Below are positions 14,001 to 29,000 of a stretch of DNA of 64,000 nucleotides, piece after piece. Below the pieces are notes generated by a model, which searched no databases, was not told the origin of the DNA, and saw only the letters and a list, made by a program, of their open reading frames with translations. How positions within the stretch are numbered: the first letter of the stretch is position 1; every line of letters starts with the position of its first letter. The position numbers were made by a program, and so were the translations under genes. The stretch is from Mactromeris polynyma (lineage: Eukaryota > Mollusca > Bivalvia > Venerida > Mactridae): assembly GCA_032209605.1 (NCBI GenBank), contig JASFXZ010000026.1, positions 7,812,001 to 7,876,000 of the forward strand. Direction: 5' to 3'.

Positions 14001-17000
14001 ATTGACGTAATGTTAACATCAAACAGAAATGTATGAACTAAGTTTGTAACGTACATGTAAGTTCTTGTATATCTGAACCTGGCTCATTTGCGTTATCAAC
14101 TCCACCAAGTGCAGATTCAGATTGTACATCTACAGTTTTGTCTTCTTCGCCTCGTCCACCCTTGCCTACTAATGGCCCATTCTTTAGAACTGCATTCTGT
14201 AGAAAAGTTTGTAGTAGCCATAAACTTCATGGTATGACATTCACCACTCTCAATGCATCGCAAATTTTTTAATATAGTTTCTGCGTGCAGTAAACTGTAT
14301 ATGAGATTATTTATATATTGTATCCTTTTAATCGCAGTACAATACAGAATTATCTACACAGCTGACTGAACACATGCTGTTTCATCTTGAAAATATGTAT
14401 TTCTTTGTTATACGTTAAAGAATACATTTTTTCAAACTCATTCGTTGTGAGTGAGGAACAGAATATTACAGAATGAAAGAAAATTAGTTCAGTAATGTTG
14501 TGGAGACAAACAACAAGCTTTGTTCTTACACAAGGTAATAAACATTTGAATGTAATCTGGATGTCATCTTGTAAACTCACTTTATAAACAAAGAAACAGT
14601 AGGCCATTCTTACAAGATTGATTGAGTGCAGTTACGCGACAGAATCATTAAAAATGCTACGAAAACTTGTTTCGGTCTTTTAGCCATTACAGAACTAAAC
14701 TTAAAAAAACTACATTCCTACCCACTGTTAAATGTCCAGGTCGCATAACTGCAAACAAACACTTTTTTAGAATGGCCTTACCATGACTCCTATTTCTAAG
14801 CAATAATAAGAAATTAAAACATGGTATATTATTTAATTTTTTATATAATGCTTTTGGAATATATATTTAACACACAGTAAAACAGCTGTATATGTTTTCA
14901 ATGTTATTATAAATGTATTATTGTTTTGTATGTTTTGTCGCATTTAATGCCATTTTTCAACATTGTTTCAGTTATACATTGATTGCCTTACCAGTTTGCC
15001 TGTTTAATTATCAGACCAGAACAGAATAGTTCATTTGACGTGTTTATTGTACATCGTCATATGAAGCATATTCAGTTTAAGTTAAGCAAACTGGTCCAGG
15101 TACAGAATCTAGAGAACAATACAGATGAGAAATAAAAGAAACACATACATGTTCATCGAAACAAAAATAGCAATACATTATAATTCGGAACTATTCTGAA
15201 AAAACAACAATAATTCAATACTTACATGTAATACATTTTTTGAGAAAAACAAACAAACAAACAAACAAACACACACAAATTAAGAAGAGAGAATGAATAA
15301 CTTAATTTTATAACAGTAATTTTCACGCACATAAATTGACAAACAAAAAATACACAAAGTTATGTAACATATTACATCTTACTTCCAAAGCTTACTAATT
15401 AAATATAGAAAGTTCTAATAATGTGGTTTTGTTTCTTGTTTGAAGTAAGTTAAAAATGTATGCATATTATCAACCAGTACTAAACTCCCCTTCTGTCAGC
15501 AGCTGACAACTTTCCTACATAATCAGAGGTGCGTGACTGTGGCCAAATGACAGAAAGGTACCTTACTTGCCCCACCCGGAAATCGAACCCGGATCTCAGT
15601 ATCAGTCATACCTGTAATTATCAGTCACTTGTTGACTTACTTACCATGAACACAAACTTTTTGTCGTCACAAATTTGTTCCCATTTGGGTATTGATAAAG
15701 GAGGCGAACCAATGTACTTGGTAGGATTTACAACACCTCCATTCTTTGTTATAGCTACATGTATGTGGTTAGAACCAGTGCACGGTGAATTTGTTGCAGT
15801 TCCAATGGCATCTCCAGCAGTAACCTATTGCAATACAGAGTTGATCATGCAGTGAAGCATGAATACTAATGTATGAATACAGTACAACTTCCTTATACAG
15901 AACACTGATACTAGGATAGAAGGCACACATTTTAAATTTATAAGTGCATATGTTGCATTAAAATGAATATGCATATAGCTAACAACTGATATTAAGAACA
16001 TATTTTAAAGGTAATACAATGGTTCCTTATAAATAAGTCTGTACTTGCTTTGTTGTAAGTTAATGCTGTTTATGGCAGTGTAGTTGATGCTATTCGATAT
16101 GATGAGGATGATGATGATAATGATTGAGTTGGTGATGGTATTGGCAAACAGTGTGTCGTGTTAACTCTATGAACCCGTTTACTCTAAGTTTGGTAATATG
16201 GAGATTTGGTACCAATTATTTTGTCTCAAGAAGTCAATTTAGTCTTATAGAACTAGGACAATTAGGGTAAATCCCACTACCCCAAACACTTAACTCAACT
16301 TCAAACTTTAAAAGGGATTTCTAAAAATGGTCACAAATGATATGGGTTTGTAGAATTAGTTAAGTATTTATTATAATTAAAGAAAGAAGCATTGCTGATT
16401 GTGCTGTTCCAAACTACTTCATAAAAAAACGAGTCAAATTAGTATGGCCAATATTTTTATACAAGTTGATTTACGGAATGGCTGACACGAATTTGGTGGT
16501 TATCAAAAAATACATAAAATTAAAAAACAACCGTGCACCTCTAAATTTAATCGTTATTTCAGACAATTTAGTCGCGGTTTTAGCTAATACCCAACTCATA
16601 AAAGTGTTTAGTATGGCAATTGTCTACACTGTATAAATACGATTGGCCGCGAAATATTTTCCACAAAGTGACTTTGATGTTGTGGCGACACTTCGAAAGA
16701 CAAGAGCTTCTTTCGGTGAGAAAAGGTGATTGTCGTGAATAAATGTCACACACTATACTAATGCCGCATACTAAGCTTCTTGCCTGTTTTGAAACCTTGA
16801 AGATATTAAATATTATTATTATTACTTTTCGACCAACCAATGGGTATTTTTGGAAGATACATCCTGAAAGAAACTTATAATAAACATAAGAGACATCGAC
16901 ATAAAATTTGCTGTATGTAATATATCCCTCTTTAATTATATGATGTAAATGAAGTTTCTCATTTGATAGATCAATTCCTTATTATTTTATTATATGTGTC

Positions 17001-20000
17001 AATTCAATAATATGAACAATTGGTACACATACCACATTAACTTCATAACCATCGTCATTTGGGTTCATTATTCCTTCAGTCGGTTTTATATTTGTTAAAA
17101 CCAGCTTTGCTCCTGGTGGCAATTTCTCAGGATCTTCGATAACAATCTCATTAGGAACAACGCTTAACATTATCTTTCCAGTAAATGGAGCAACAATCTG
17201 GAACGTGAACAAAAGTATGTAAGTCACTTACAAGTATCTCCACTTATAATGATTTTACTGTCTGTGATATGCCGTTAGTTATTATACAAAATCGCATGGC
17301 CTCTTAAGCTTCTTAAGTGCTTATTCATTGACTACGTACTATGTTTACTGTGATATCGCAATCTGGGTCAATAACCTACAATGTTCACACTAACAATAAT
17401 ACTTGTGACACTTTTTTGATTTCCAAACTGATAAATCCAGTTGCACTCATTGACAACATTTACATACACATGGTAACATCTTTTCTAATCTAGCATGTTT
17501 GCCAAGCTTGCACTAAACCAATTAACCATTTGAACTTGATCTGAAGTATACCATCCTTTTCGTATGTGCTTAATATGAATTGAAGTAATACAATATTTCA
17601 TGATTGACAGTCATCTAGTGCATACACGATATGTCTCCCAATGTAGGATTGGAGAGACATTGATTATCGGATAATGTTTCTGCAACAAGTGACAAATTTG
17701 TATTAACATCTCATATGAGTATATGTATCAATAGAGTGTTTATTTCACTTAAATATTCAATGTTTGTAATATTGTTCGGTTAACCAATTAACTATTACTA
17801 TTTTGGTTATCTAGTTGGAATAATATCGAATATTCTCATTACTAATTTTTGATAAGGTTTTTGTTTCAAATAAATCTTACTTTTTTTCCAGCCTCTATTG
17901 ATATATCAATGCCTTCATGACCGTATTCGGTTTTCCCACCACCAAGTGAAGATGGAAAAAAACCATCATTTGGACACCCTCCTCCTTCAATTCGTCTCAG
18001 GGTTGGGAAATCCTTATGACATGATGTTCCAAATATCGTATCCACCATTGATCGTGCAAACTCATATCTGAGAGAAAGTAAACACAATGTTTATGTACGT
18101 ATTCAAATGATTATGATATACACACGCAAGAAAGCATATTCCATTTAAAACACTTCATGGCAGTGATTTCATTTTTAATAAGGTGTCCATTTTCCCAAAA
18201 AATTCATCAATGTTTCCAAATTCTTTGTTCAATTTTCCCACATTGGCTGAATCATTTTTATTATGTCGGAATCTTATGTTTTTAACCTTCTATAAAAGAA
18301 CATTTGCTCTTACATCAACTCATATATATAGCAAACACCAGCCACAACTGAAAGGTTATTTTTATAAGCAAAACAACCATTACCTTTTTTTCCAAAATTT
18401 TAGATTTATCGCACCTATTTTCCCAAATAAAAAGGCACATGCATTACAATTATTTTTAAAAGAAATTACTGAATGGTATATATGTAATCAAGATATGAGG
18501 TTCTAAAGTTGTGTCTAGACACCAGTACTTGCTGGCAGCCTTACTAATAGTCAATACTAGACTTAGTTCAAAGGCGCTATTGAGTTTGGTCTCTAAGTTC
18601 AGTGTTAAGTCCATGACTAAAACAGATTGGAAATAAATGCCAAGGTAAACAATAGGTGCCCAATACACAGCTAGCACAATTATCAGACAGTATACTATTT
18701 TTAATAAGTATGCAATTACAGAAGAAATCAAGGATTCTTATGCTTGTAAGATACTAGCAGATCCATTGAAAACCATCACACTATATGCATATTACCCTTT
18801 TCTGAGAGTTGTGAATGCTTCCTTGATATCCTTGATAACATCGAAAAGGGAGACAAAATTTTGCATGAAGCCAGAACTAACTGCTGAAAATGTTTGTAGC
18901 GGTGAAAAGCTGTGTCGCAGGAGTTCCTTCAAATCAGCCAATATGATTGTTTTCAACATAGCCTGAAAAGGAATCCAAGGTTTTTTCATCAATGAAGTTT
19001 TTTTTAGTTTCGAAATAAATGCACTCCAGTTTACGAAGCGACAAATATGTTTGGGTGCATGTCATCTCAATCATTTTAGCACAAAATGGCCTCATATGTC
19101 TCAGAATATCTAAATTTGACTTTTAGATGATTTAATTGATTCAAATTTTGTACAAACAATACAATCAAAGAAATCAAAATACACACTTTTTGCCATGATT
19201 AATCTGAATGAAACATCAAGTACAGTATTGCTCAACCAACTTTTGAAAAAAATGCTTGCAAAAGTAGCGACCTGAAATAAAACTTCATGGGTTCCTACGA
19301 AAAAAACAGTACCCGGTTTGAGGAGAGACTACTTGCATGTTATAAAAAAATAATTCACGCACTCACTGTGGATATTGTCCCAGGTTCGAGGAGAGAACAA
19401 GGATACAAACAAACAAGACCTGTTTTTAAAACACAGACCAAGGGATACCTGTGTGTATTTTCCCTTTGTTGCATCAGCTACTGGATCAATTTCTGTTTCC
19501 TGGGCGACCCAATCTGATCCAAAAGTTTTGATTGCCTCCTCTGCATCTTCTTTCAGCACTTCTAACTCTGGTAATACTGTGTCAACAATGTTTGTCCAGT
19601 ATGGACCGACCCCCTCACCTAAATTAAATGAAAATGTTTATAGTTTTGAAAATATTTCAAGTCCATTTCCTTTAGTCTTCACTTTTCTGATTAATGCACG
19701 AAGATACCAATTTCTCAGTTAAACTAGATGTGTCCATACAACACGGTGCCCCCGCTATGGGCTTTAAAGTCGATGAAGGGTGAAAATCCAATGAAAATGA
19801 AATCAAAATTGACCTGGAGCCTTATTCACAACACTTCAAAACTGAATTTTGAAATCCCTCGAACTATAATGAAGTTATAGCACATACAAGAATCTAAACA
19901 CAAACGCACATAGGAGCGACTCTTAATGCCCCAAATATATATGCACACTTTGTCAAAACTGATGATGCAAATTTAATATTTTTTTAAAGCAATTATAGTC

Positions 20001-23000
20001 TGAAATTTATCGAAAACTTCAATTACTTGCCTTTCTTCAGAAATGTGTGACTTTTAATCTCCTGAAACGTTTCTTTTAACATGTTGTAATTGTTGTATAT
20101 CCTGTAATATAACTATACAAATAAGTACCCATACTTATATTTGTCAAAGATATCATGCAGACAAATATCCTGACAAAGTTTCGTGAAGATAGGAACATAT
20201 TGTTGAGTTTATGAAAAGAATCGTTCCTTTCCTAAGATTTGTCCTAGTGACCAGGTTTTCAACTCAAGATGACCCATATTCACATTTGTCTATGATATCA
20301 TGCATAAAAATACTCTGACAAAGTTTCATGAAGATTGGAAGACTTGATATAGTGACCTAGTTTTTGACCCGAGATGACCCATATTAATAGTTCATGTAAG
20401 TAATTACTATATACTGGCATTGTGGGGTAATATGAATTACAAGCATACCAATGGTGAACTGTTTTTGAAGTGATTAGTTCATGTTCAATTAAATACTTCA
20501 TTAAATTAATAGATTGATGTACAACTCCACTGTAACAAGTTATACATTGCATCAGGCCAAGGGTTCAAAGTTGTCCCGTCACAGGTATGCATAAGCAAGT
20601 AAATTAATATTTACTGGTGAATCTTTAAATATAATCAATATATGATTTCTGCCAAGGTTTCAAAATACAGCCGGACCTCATTCGTTAAATTCATCGGGTC
20701 CACACTTTTATTTCGAATAACACATTATTTCGAATAGACCATTTCAATTCGACGTAAGAAGAATACATCTTGACCTGATATTTATTTCGGATGACACCGA
20801 GTAATCGGATAGATGGTTGTCGGATAAACGAGGTAGGACTACATTACTAAGTGGCAAATGTAAACTTAGTTTAAATTATCTGCTATAGTCAATTCAATGC
20901 CAAACAAATAACATAGTCACAGCGATTCAAAATAACTCAATTTGCATTTAAAGTTACATTGTACATACATAAAAACTCCCTTTCCAATTCTAAACAATGA
21001 TGTCTTTGGATCCTTGAATAAGTTTAAGAAGCCTTTAATGAAGTCCTCGACTGCTTGAAAGACTTGTTTGCTCGCTTGGGGCAGGATAATAAACACAGCT
21101 TCCCGTACAGCCTAAAATACACAAAAAACATGATATAATAATATATGTGCAAGAAATGCAGCAAATACTTCTTCAATACTACTTTTTATTTTTGATATCT
21201 GTATATTTGTATACATTATGTATTTGGAAACAATGAACATAATTTTATATAATAACAGTGTTAGTAACATGTCTACCAAGTGTACTTACATTTATGAATC
21301 CCATGACATCCTCATTAATTTTTTCCAATTCTTGTTTAAGTGAGGTTAGAAACTTGTCCACGGGGTCATACAGCTGGGGGATAGTTTTCAGGTTGACAGA
21401 TGCTATCTTTGTATCTATTTCTCGCACTTTTTGAATGAGTCCCGCCATCTATTAATTGAACAAAACATGCCACTCATCATTGTAAATAATAACTACAGTT
21501 AAGAGAGCTATGTACATTTATATTTAAAAATCAGCTTTGTGTTGTAAAATACTCAAACATATTACAAGGTATGCATACCCTAGTTGCCACACGATTGAAT
21601 TTTACTTTAGACAATACTTGTCTAGTTTCTATTCCCAAAAGCTATTTAGCACCTGGAAGAATTTGAAGCCCAAATACATTGATTTAAACATTGCTCTATT
21701 ACCAAAAAAGTTTAATATACAGTCGTTAATTCAAATTCATCGGGTCCGAAATTTTATTTCGAATAATGCATGGTTGCGAATATGCCATTTCTATTCGACG
21801 CGCATAAGACCTATATATTTATTTTGAAGGATACCGAGTAATCGGATAAAAGGTTGTCGACTGTATATTCATTAAGAGCTTCTGAATAACGTATTTTATC
21901 CTTTATCTATTTAACGTTTGGTCTGAATAGTTTGGTTTGACACTAGGGAGTTTAGTTTGATACACATGTATGGAGTAGATAAACCAGAGTGATGTATTAA
22001 CGAAAACTAAACTTTTACCAGTGCTGTTTATGTAAATCGTAGCTATGCATATGATAACATTATTTTCCTGGGAATCGGACTACATTGTATGTAAATCAAA
22101 TATTTCTTACTTGCAGATCAATGTTTTTAATAGACTGGATAAAATCGTCAACTATGTCTTTCAGTGTGAAGTCTCCGTTTATAATAGACTTAAAGACATC
22201 CACCCCTCTACGAATTCCAGATGCAATTTTACCGACAGTTTTTGAAAACTGTGTCGCGAGGTTGATCATCAATTCAAGATCAAGGTCCTAAAATAACAAT
22301 TTGATTAGATATCATAAGTTAAATTTATAAAATGTAATTATAACACAACAATGTTTGTGCCTGACTGCCATTTCATGAATTTACACGTACAGTCTGAACA
22401 TACACGTGTCCATCTTATTGCGATGTCCAAGTATTATCATCATATACTGTGTCATGTTGTCCGTCCGAACGTCAGTTCGACCTTTAAAAAGGTGTTGAAC
22501 TATATCTAAAAACCTCTTCAGTAATCAATATATATCATTATTCCAGCATGCGCATTTTGACATTTATGCAAACATAGCAACCTGCAATAACGATGCTTTG
22601 ATGAAATAAGATGTTGATTTGTGAATGAATGGCAGGTCTGAATTTAGGCTTGTCTAACCTATGCTAAAATCTAGCGCAAGGCCCATACTATAAAATCAAA
22701 ATAAAAGTGATATTCTGTGTGAGCTTCGTATTGGTAATTGGACAATGTAAAATACACCGTCTACAACAGTATATCGGTGATGAAAGATGGTTCGTTAGCC
22801 CTCATCACTTAAATGTGTTCTATAGTGTTTACCTTCTTAAAATCATCATAGTCATTCACTAAATGCATACAGATGCATCTTTGGTAAATGCATTGCAAAA
22901 TAAGTTACTTCGTTCTTGGATCGCACAACTGAATCAATCACTTACTGTTATATTGAGCAGAAATAATTCAAATATGACAATATGTTCGCTGGAGACACAT

Positions 23001-26000
23001 TTACCCTTAAGCCAGAATCCTGAGGGTCAAACTGTGTCTGGAAATTCCAAGGTTCAACTCCCGGGTCCAATAGAACACCTCAGAAATGAACACATACATG
23101 TATGTATATTTTAAGTACTGATCATAATCACCTTCAGTATATTTAGATCGTATCTTGCTCCTCCTTTGAAACATACTCTCGCGATGAAAAAGTCGAAATT
23201 GAAGTTAAGCATTCCAATATGTATCTTTGCATATGCCTCGTCATGAAGTCTTATATCAACATTTCCTTTAAAAAGGGCTGAAATAACAAATACGGTTGTG
23301 TATTGATTATGTTTTGATCAAATTTGAAATTTTAGAACTTTCAAAAATCCATTCGACATTTTTGTGTTGTCATACATTTCTCATAAATATCTTTTTAAAA
23401 ATGAACAAATAGCAGTATGTCCCATGATTAATTCCATTGACTACTGACCATTAAAACATAACAAATGAGAATTTGACCTTTCATAAATTCAAACCAAGGG
23501 AAATATATTTTTTCTCTTTCTTTACAATCTGTTGACCCATATTATCAAAAAGGTCCGAACCAAAATCAAATTAATCAATACTTTAAGTTACATCTGTCTT
23601 GCTTAAGTTTTGCTCAAAGATCAAATACCAGATAACCTTACATGTCCACAAAGGAAAGGTTAACCACATATATTGTTACCAGTATGTCCCAATTTAAATC
23701 TGATCGAGCATTTTGGGACATTCGTGGCCATTTATTTATTCATATGTGATTTTATGGCGCATCGACAGCTTCGGTCATTTAGCGCGCAAGGAATGTAAAA
23801 AACATGTGCAACTAAAAAGGGTTACGACATATACTTGTATGTGTTAAATAGGTGTAAATATAGCGGGTAAAAATTGGGATCATTAGGGTAAGAATATATT
23901 TTATGTACCAGGGTGAGCGAGGCAATCCTCATTCACCACATTCGTGGCCATCACATCAGACACGTAATATTTGTTTCACTTTCATATACATGTATCTAAC
24001 AGCAAATGTGTCCAGTAGTGGCTTGATAATTATGTTTGAATAAATAATTCAATGCGATATTCATGGAGGGTTTTAATAATTGTACAGTCATTTTGAACCA
24101 TTATATATCTTTAATACACCCTCCGTGCCGCATTGTTTTTGTTTATAATCATTATTAAAGGTTTCTTACAGACGTAAACATCCAACATATTTTGCATGAT
24201 CACACCAAACGAAGCACCAAGTGATGGTACTCCCACTGGCATTCTGAAGTCAACCGCTGGAGCCGCTAGATGGAAGTCCAACAACGCTGTCTCATGAAAT
24301 GATTTCTTAACACGATGATGGGGCACTGGTCCAATATAATGTGAATGCGCCAATGGATGTGCTGTGTATGCCAACATTGCTTCATACCGCACAGTTTCAT
24401 GTTCATCAAAATATGCAGCTTTATAAAGGTGTTCCACAATCTAAAACAGTATGTAAGTTGATGTCATATGATATGTTTTAATTTATTTGTCGTTTTTCAC
24501 TTAAGGACAGTATATATATGCACAACCGCTTTAGTGTATAAATTAACAACCATTTTTCAAATCTTGAATTATAATATGTATAAACATGCATTCATACATA
24601 ATGGGTTATATAAAACATTATATATTCAGCACATTTAATAAGGCAGGATGTGGGATTTCTAAATTTACATTTATTGACTTTTAGGATTCAAGGAAAGAAC
24701 TAAACACGATATTATCGCATCTGTACGCAACATGTATGCTTTATTTCATGGCAATCGACACGTATTTTCCTAACAAATGAGTAGCAAAATTAATTAAATA
24801 AAACTTAAAGGAGTATGGTTGCTAAAACTTTTCGCGGTTTAAAATGTACTGAGCATATATAAAAGATAGTACTTTTTAGTTGACAACAATATCAAATTAT
24901 TACATCCCACGTTTCGTGTCATGTCTCAGACTGAGATAAAGTAAAGTAATTATCCTCTATAATCATCATATTATTAATGGCGACATATAACATTAGTTTC
25001 CTCATAGTCTATAAACTAAGATAAACATTATAGTACACAATACATTGAGCAATGTATGGAGCCGCAATTATACCTCTTTGTTATCGTAATGTCTTAATGC
25101 AAAAATGCCAGTTCTTTTTATCCACTGTGAGTTTGTTGAATTGATATGAGATACTATGTATTCATAAGATTTCTGCAGTCCTGCGTTACCAAGTGTATCA
25201 AGTAAAGTCACTTTGTTTAGATCATACTCAATAGTTTCTTCCTCAGACATTGTGAATCGCTTGGTTCGGTATTCCCATGGGTCTATAATAAATTAAACAT
25301 TAACAATAACTTAAAAAGGAATGAAGATGGTGATGTAGTTGTTAGTGGTGAAGATAATAATGATAATAAAGATGGTGGTTACACTAATGATGATGATAAT
25401 GATATTGATGTTAATGATGTTGGCAACGGTAATAATGAAATTGATGATGGTGACTGAACAGAGGCATAAAATGTAATTGACATGGGTTGTTTTGTTTCAC
25501 AATTGATGTAAATTAAGTAAGTTTAAACTTACATATGAGTGTGCTGATGATATAAACGATGGTGATGATGATAATGATTATATTGTGGCAAATCATTACT
25601 ACCATTATTGTGAGACAAATAGTGATCATAATGATAGAGATAACGAAAATGATGGTGATAATCATAGTAATGTTTATAATAATGAGTACATTTATAATGA
25701 TGGTGAGGTCAATAACGGTGTTAACGGTTATAATTATGGTGATGATAGTCATTGTGGATTTATATGATGATGTTAGTGGTAATGAAGGTTGTGATGATGA
25801 TGACAATATATTTTTGATATTAGTAAAAAAAGGTAGCCTCAGATATAAGACATATTTCAAGTTACAGTAAAACACTTAAGGTACTTTATTACAACCTAAA
25901 ATCAGTATAAGGGAGCTAACTCAAACAGGTCATTCACAATATGCTGTCATACAAATACGCTTGAAATATTGAAGATTTATTATTGCAAAAACATGTAACA

Positions 26001-29000
26001 ATATGGAAGAGTTGTAGCATCTTTAAATGTATACATTGAACAACACATTGATCGAAGTTCTATTAAACAGTCAAATTTATTTTTTACGCAGTACTGCATG
26101 CATGGAGAAAGTTATGGATTAAATTTCATTTTGAATACAGACAGACACTTTAATAAACTATGTATTGACAGCTGTACTTTGAGATACTATTTCACAATAA
26201 CATAAATTAGATGTATCCATATGACACGAATGTCCCCGCTATTGTATTTTCAGCTGAATGAAAATACCTAGTTTGTAAAGGCCAAATACGTTTGAAGCAA
26301 TGTCAAGTGAAAACCAATTGTTACATGTAAGTACAAAAAGCCATAACTTCTCCAAAAAGTGTTTGATAAATAACACTTGACCCGTACGTTTATAATCATT
26401 TGCTTATGTGCCCAATACTCAAGAGTTATTGACCGGTAACCAAATTATGATGCGAAAAAGGGACATAACTCCTCCAAGACTGGGTGATTTGTAACCAATA
26501 TCAAACTTGACATAAATGTTATTATCCTATATGTATGTGCCCAGTATGAATTGAATCCACCCATCCATTCACGAGTTATTGATCAGAACTCATTTTTTTG
26601 CACGGAAGGAAGGACAGTAGGACAAACAGGGGTATCACTTTATGCCCCTTCACCATTCTTCTAATGGCGGGGGCATAATAAAAACTCACCATGCAAGCCA
26701 ACCATATTGTGAATATGTTCTATCAGAGTTTCTGCTGTCTCCGGGTCTCCATACTTGTTCATTGCTTTCACCATTCCACCAAATGTTAAACAAGAAAGTT
26801 CCTTTAGTGATCCACTGATCCATGCACCATGTGGGGATGTTCCATTCTTACACATGTCCAAAATGACACGAATCAGTTCCTGTGTATGATTGATTAAATA
26901 ATGACTCATATAAGGCCATCCCAATCAAATGTTTGTTAAGCATAACCTTGCAAGCATCAATGCAAATGAAGCTTTTTATGAAGGTTGCAATTTAGCAAAA
27001 AACAGGGTTTTATGGTGATTCTGTAAATAGTAAAGAACAAATAAAGGCTAATTGTGACAATCCAATTTGATAGATCAACGCCGCTGTGACGGGTCAGCAG
27101 AGTTCCTGTCGCATGACTGCCTCTCAAATACTCAATATGATGTACAGTGGAAACGCTCTAATCCGGAAACTCTCCAGGCCGGAAACTTTCCATACTCCGG
27201 ACAATAATTTTTTGCATAAATACGTCAGATACATTGTAGTATAATGACTGAGCATTGAAATAAGTCATAATTATTGTTATTGCCTCGGAGTGTTGACCAT
27301 TAGATGACCATAAGATGTTATCATTCGTATGCATTCCGTTTTGATGGGAGCAAGGTAAGAACGGGTACGAGGTGTACTAATTATGGAAACAGTCCTTCAA
27401 GAACAATTGCATTATCTAGATAATGTTGTAAAAACATGTGGTGGTATTTGTGTTGCAAATGATGATCCAAGACAATTAAAGGATGATCAGTGAGACTAAT
27501 GAAAAAAGTGTGAACTGCATATGGCTGTGAGCGCAGAATAAATGCCCATTTGGGTACATAAATCACTTTTCAAAGATGTTGCCCTTGATCATTATTTTTA
27601 TCTACGAAAAATCTTTTGAAATGAAGCTTTGGTGCAAAGTTTTCAAGTGTGTTTTTTTGAAAATACATCGTATTATGTGTATAGCTTGTTAGGTTCTATG
27701 AACGGTAAGGTCGCGAAACATTCACAGTTAACCAAACAATTAAAATATCTGTAATTTCTACGTCTATTTAAGAATGAACTGTAAGTTAATTATATGCAAT
27801 ACTTTCATACGTCTAGTTACATTACATATATTCAACGACTGATATGTAAAATACAACCTGTACGAGGCATAAAATACATGACACACAGCAATAGACAGGT
27901 GAGATTTATTCAAGAACTATTTATCCATGTAGATCTCGATCAGTCCATGATAAATAAATAGTTTCATGATCATTCTGGTCCGTATTTTGAAAAAATAAAG
28001 GGCCGTGTAAAGTCTATCACCAGGGACATACCTATCAGTCAGTAATCAAAAATTCATCCCAACACACCATTTTTAGAAACAAAATTGATGAAATTCTAGC
28101 AAATAATATATAATAGCCTTGACAATACAGTCAACCCTGTCTGAAGCAGATAATCAATGGATGCATTTAAAGTGGAACACTAAAGCTGGTGTCACTTCAA
28201 TACAGGCGTATTTAATGTAAAAATGTCAGTTGGAATTCATGATTACTTAATTCAGGCGACTACTAATACACGGTTCATACAGAACAGTAGGCCATGTCGA
28301 AATAGCTCAGTATTTTGTTCGCACTTTTTCATCATTGTTGGTATGTTTGTTATTTTATGTCCTTTTTCTATTTAGCAGCAGATATAATTCAAAGTCAATG
28401 TACCAAATATGTTATTATTTTTTTCAAATTCAAGTACTTACTAAAGTGTTTGGCTGTTACAAATTCCAGTATTGTTCAAGGTGAAGGCATACAATTCAAG
28501 GATTTGTTCAAGACTTGTGCGAAGCTTGTCATACATAATTATTTAACTTCATACAGGACCAAAGCATTAGACATGATTTTTAAGGATATATTACCAGTCT
28601 CTTTCAAGAAAAATTATGATCAATTCAGTCTCAATAACCTCACAGTGTGACTGACTAGGCTTATACATCGGTGCTAATCCTGAAAAATCGGAATGTTCAC
28701 AAAATGCTATAATGATTAAATAAATTTCATAATGATAATTTACATACAGGAGAATTTAAATATCAACCGACATTTAACACAGCATATAGTTTGCATATCG
28801 CACTGCAAATATCATCCTTTTATGAAAGGAGCACAAATATGTTGGTCTCTTATAACGTATGATTTTGGTCTATAAATTAAATTTTCAAGTTTACATAATT
28901 TTGGTAAAATATTGTATCTTAATTTCCCTATGTCTCTGCAAAGTCAAATAAAAGAATGCATTCAGACATGATACATTACTTTGCTTTATGTATTAGATTG

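Noticed and set aside
15645..18067. Bacterial contamination as the source of the M23 domain
   Set aside because: The domain is split over three exons with canonical splice sites in phase with the flanking animal LLTP exons.
19375..19722. 115-codon plus-strand open frame
   Set aside because: It lies opposite exon 20 of the LLTP-type gene, which has better splice and domain support.
25513..25875. Overlapping open frames of 100-120 codons on both strands
   Set aside because: Low-complexity products of the ATG/GAT repeat.
28315..28650. 111-codon open frame inside the pogo-like element, possible transposase
   Set aside because: No DDE/D spacing or DNA-binding motif seen; too short for a pogo transposase.
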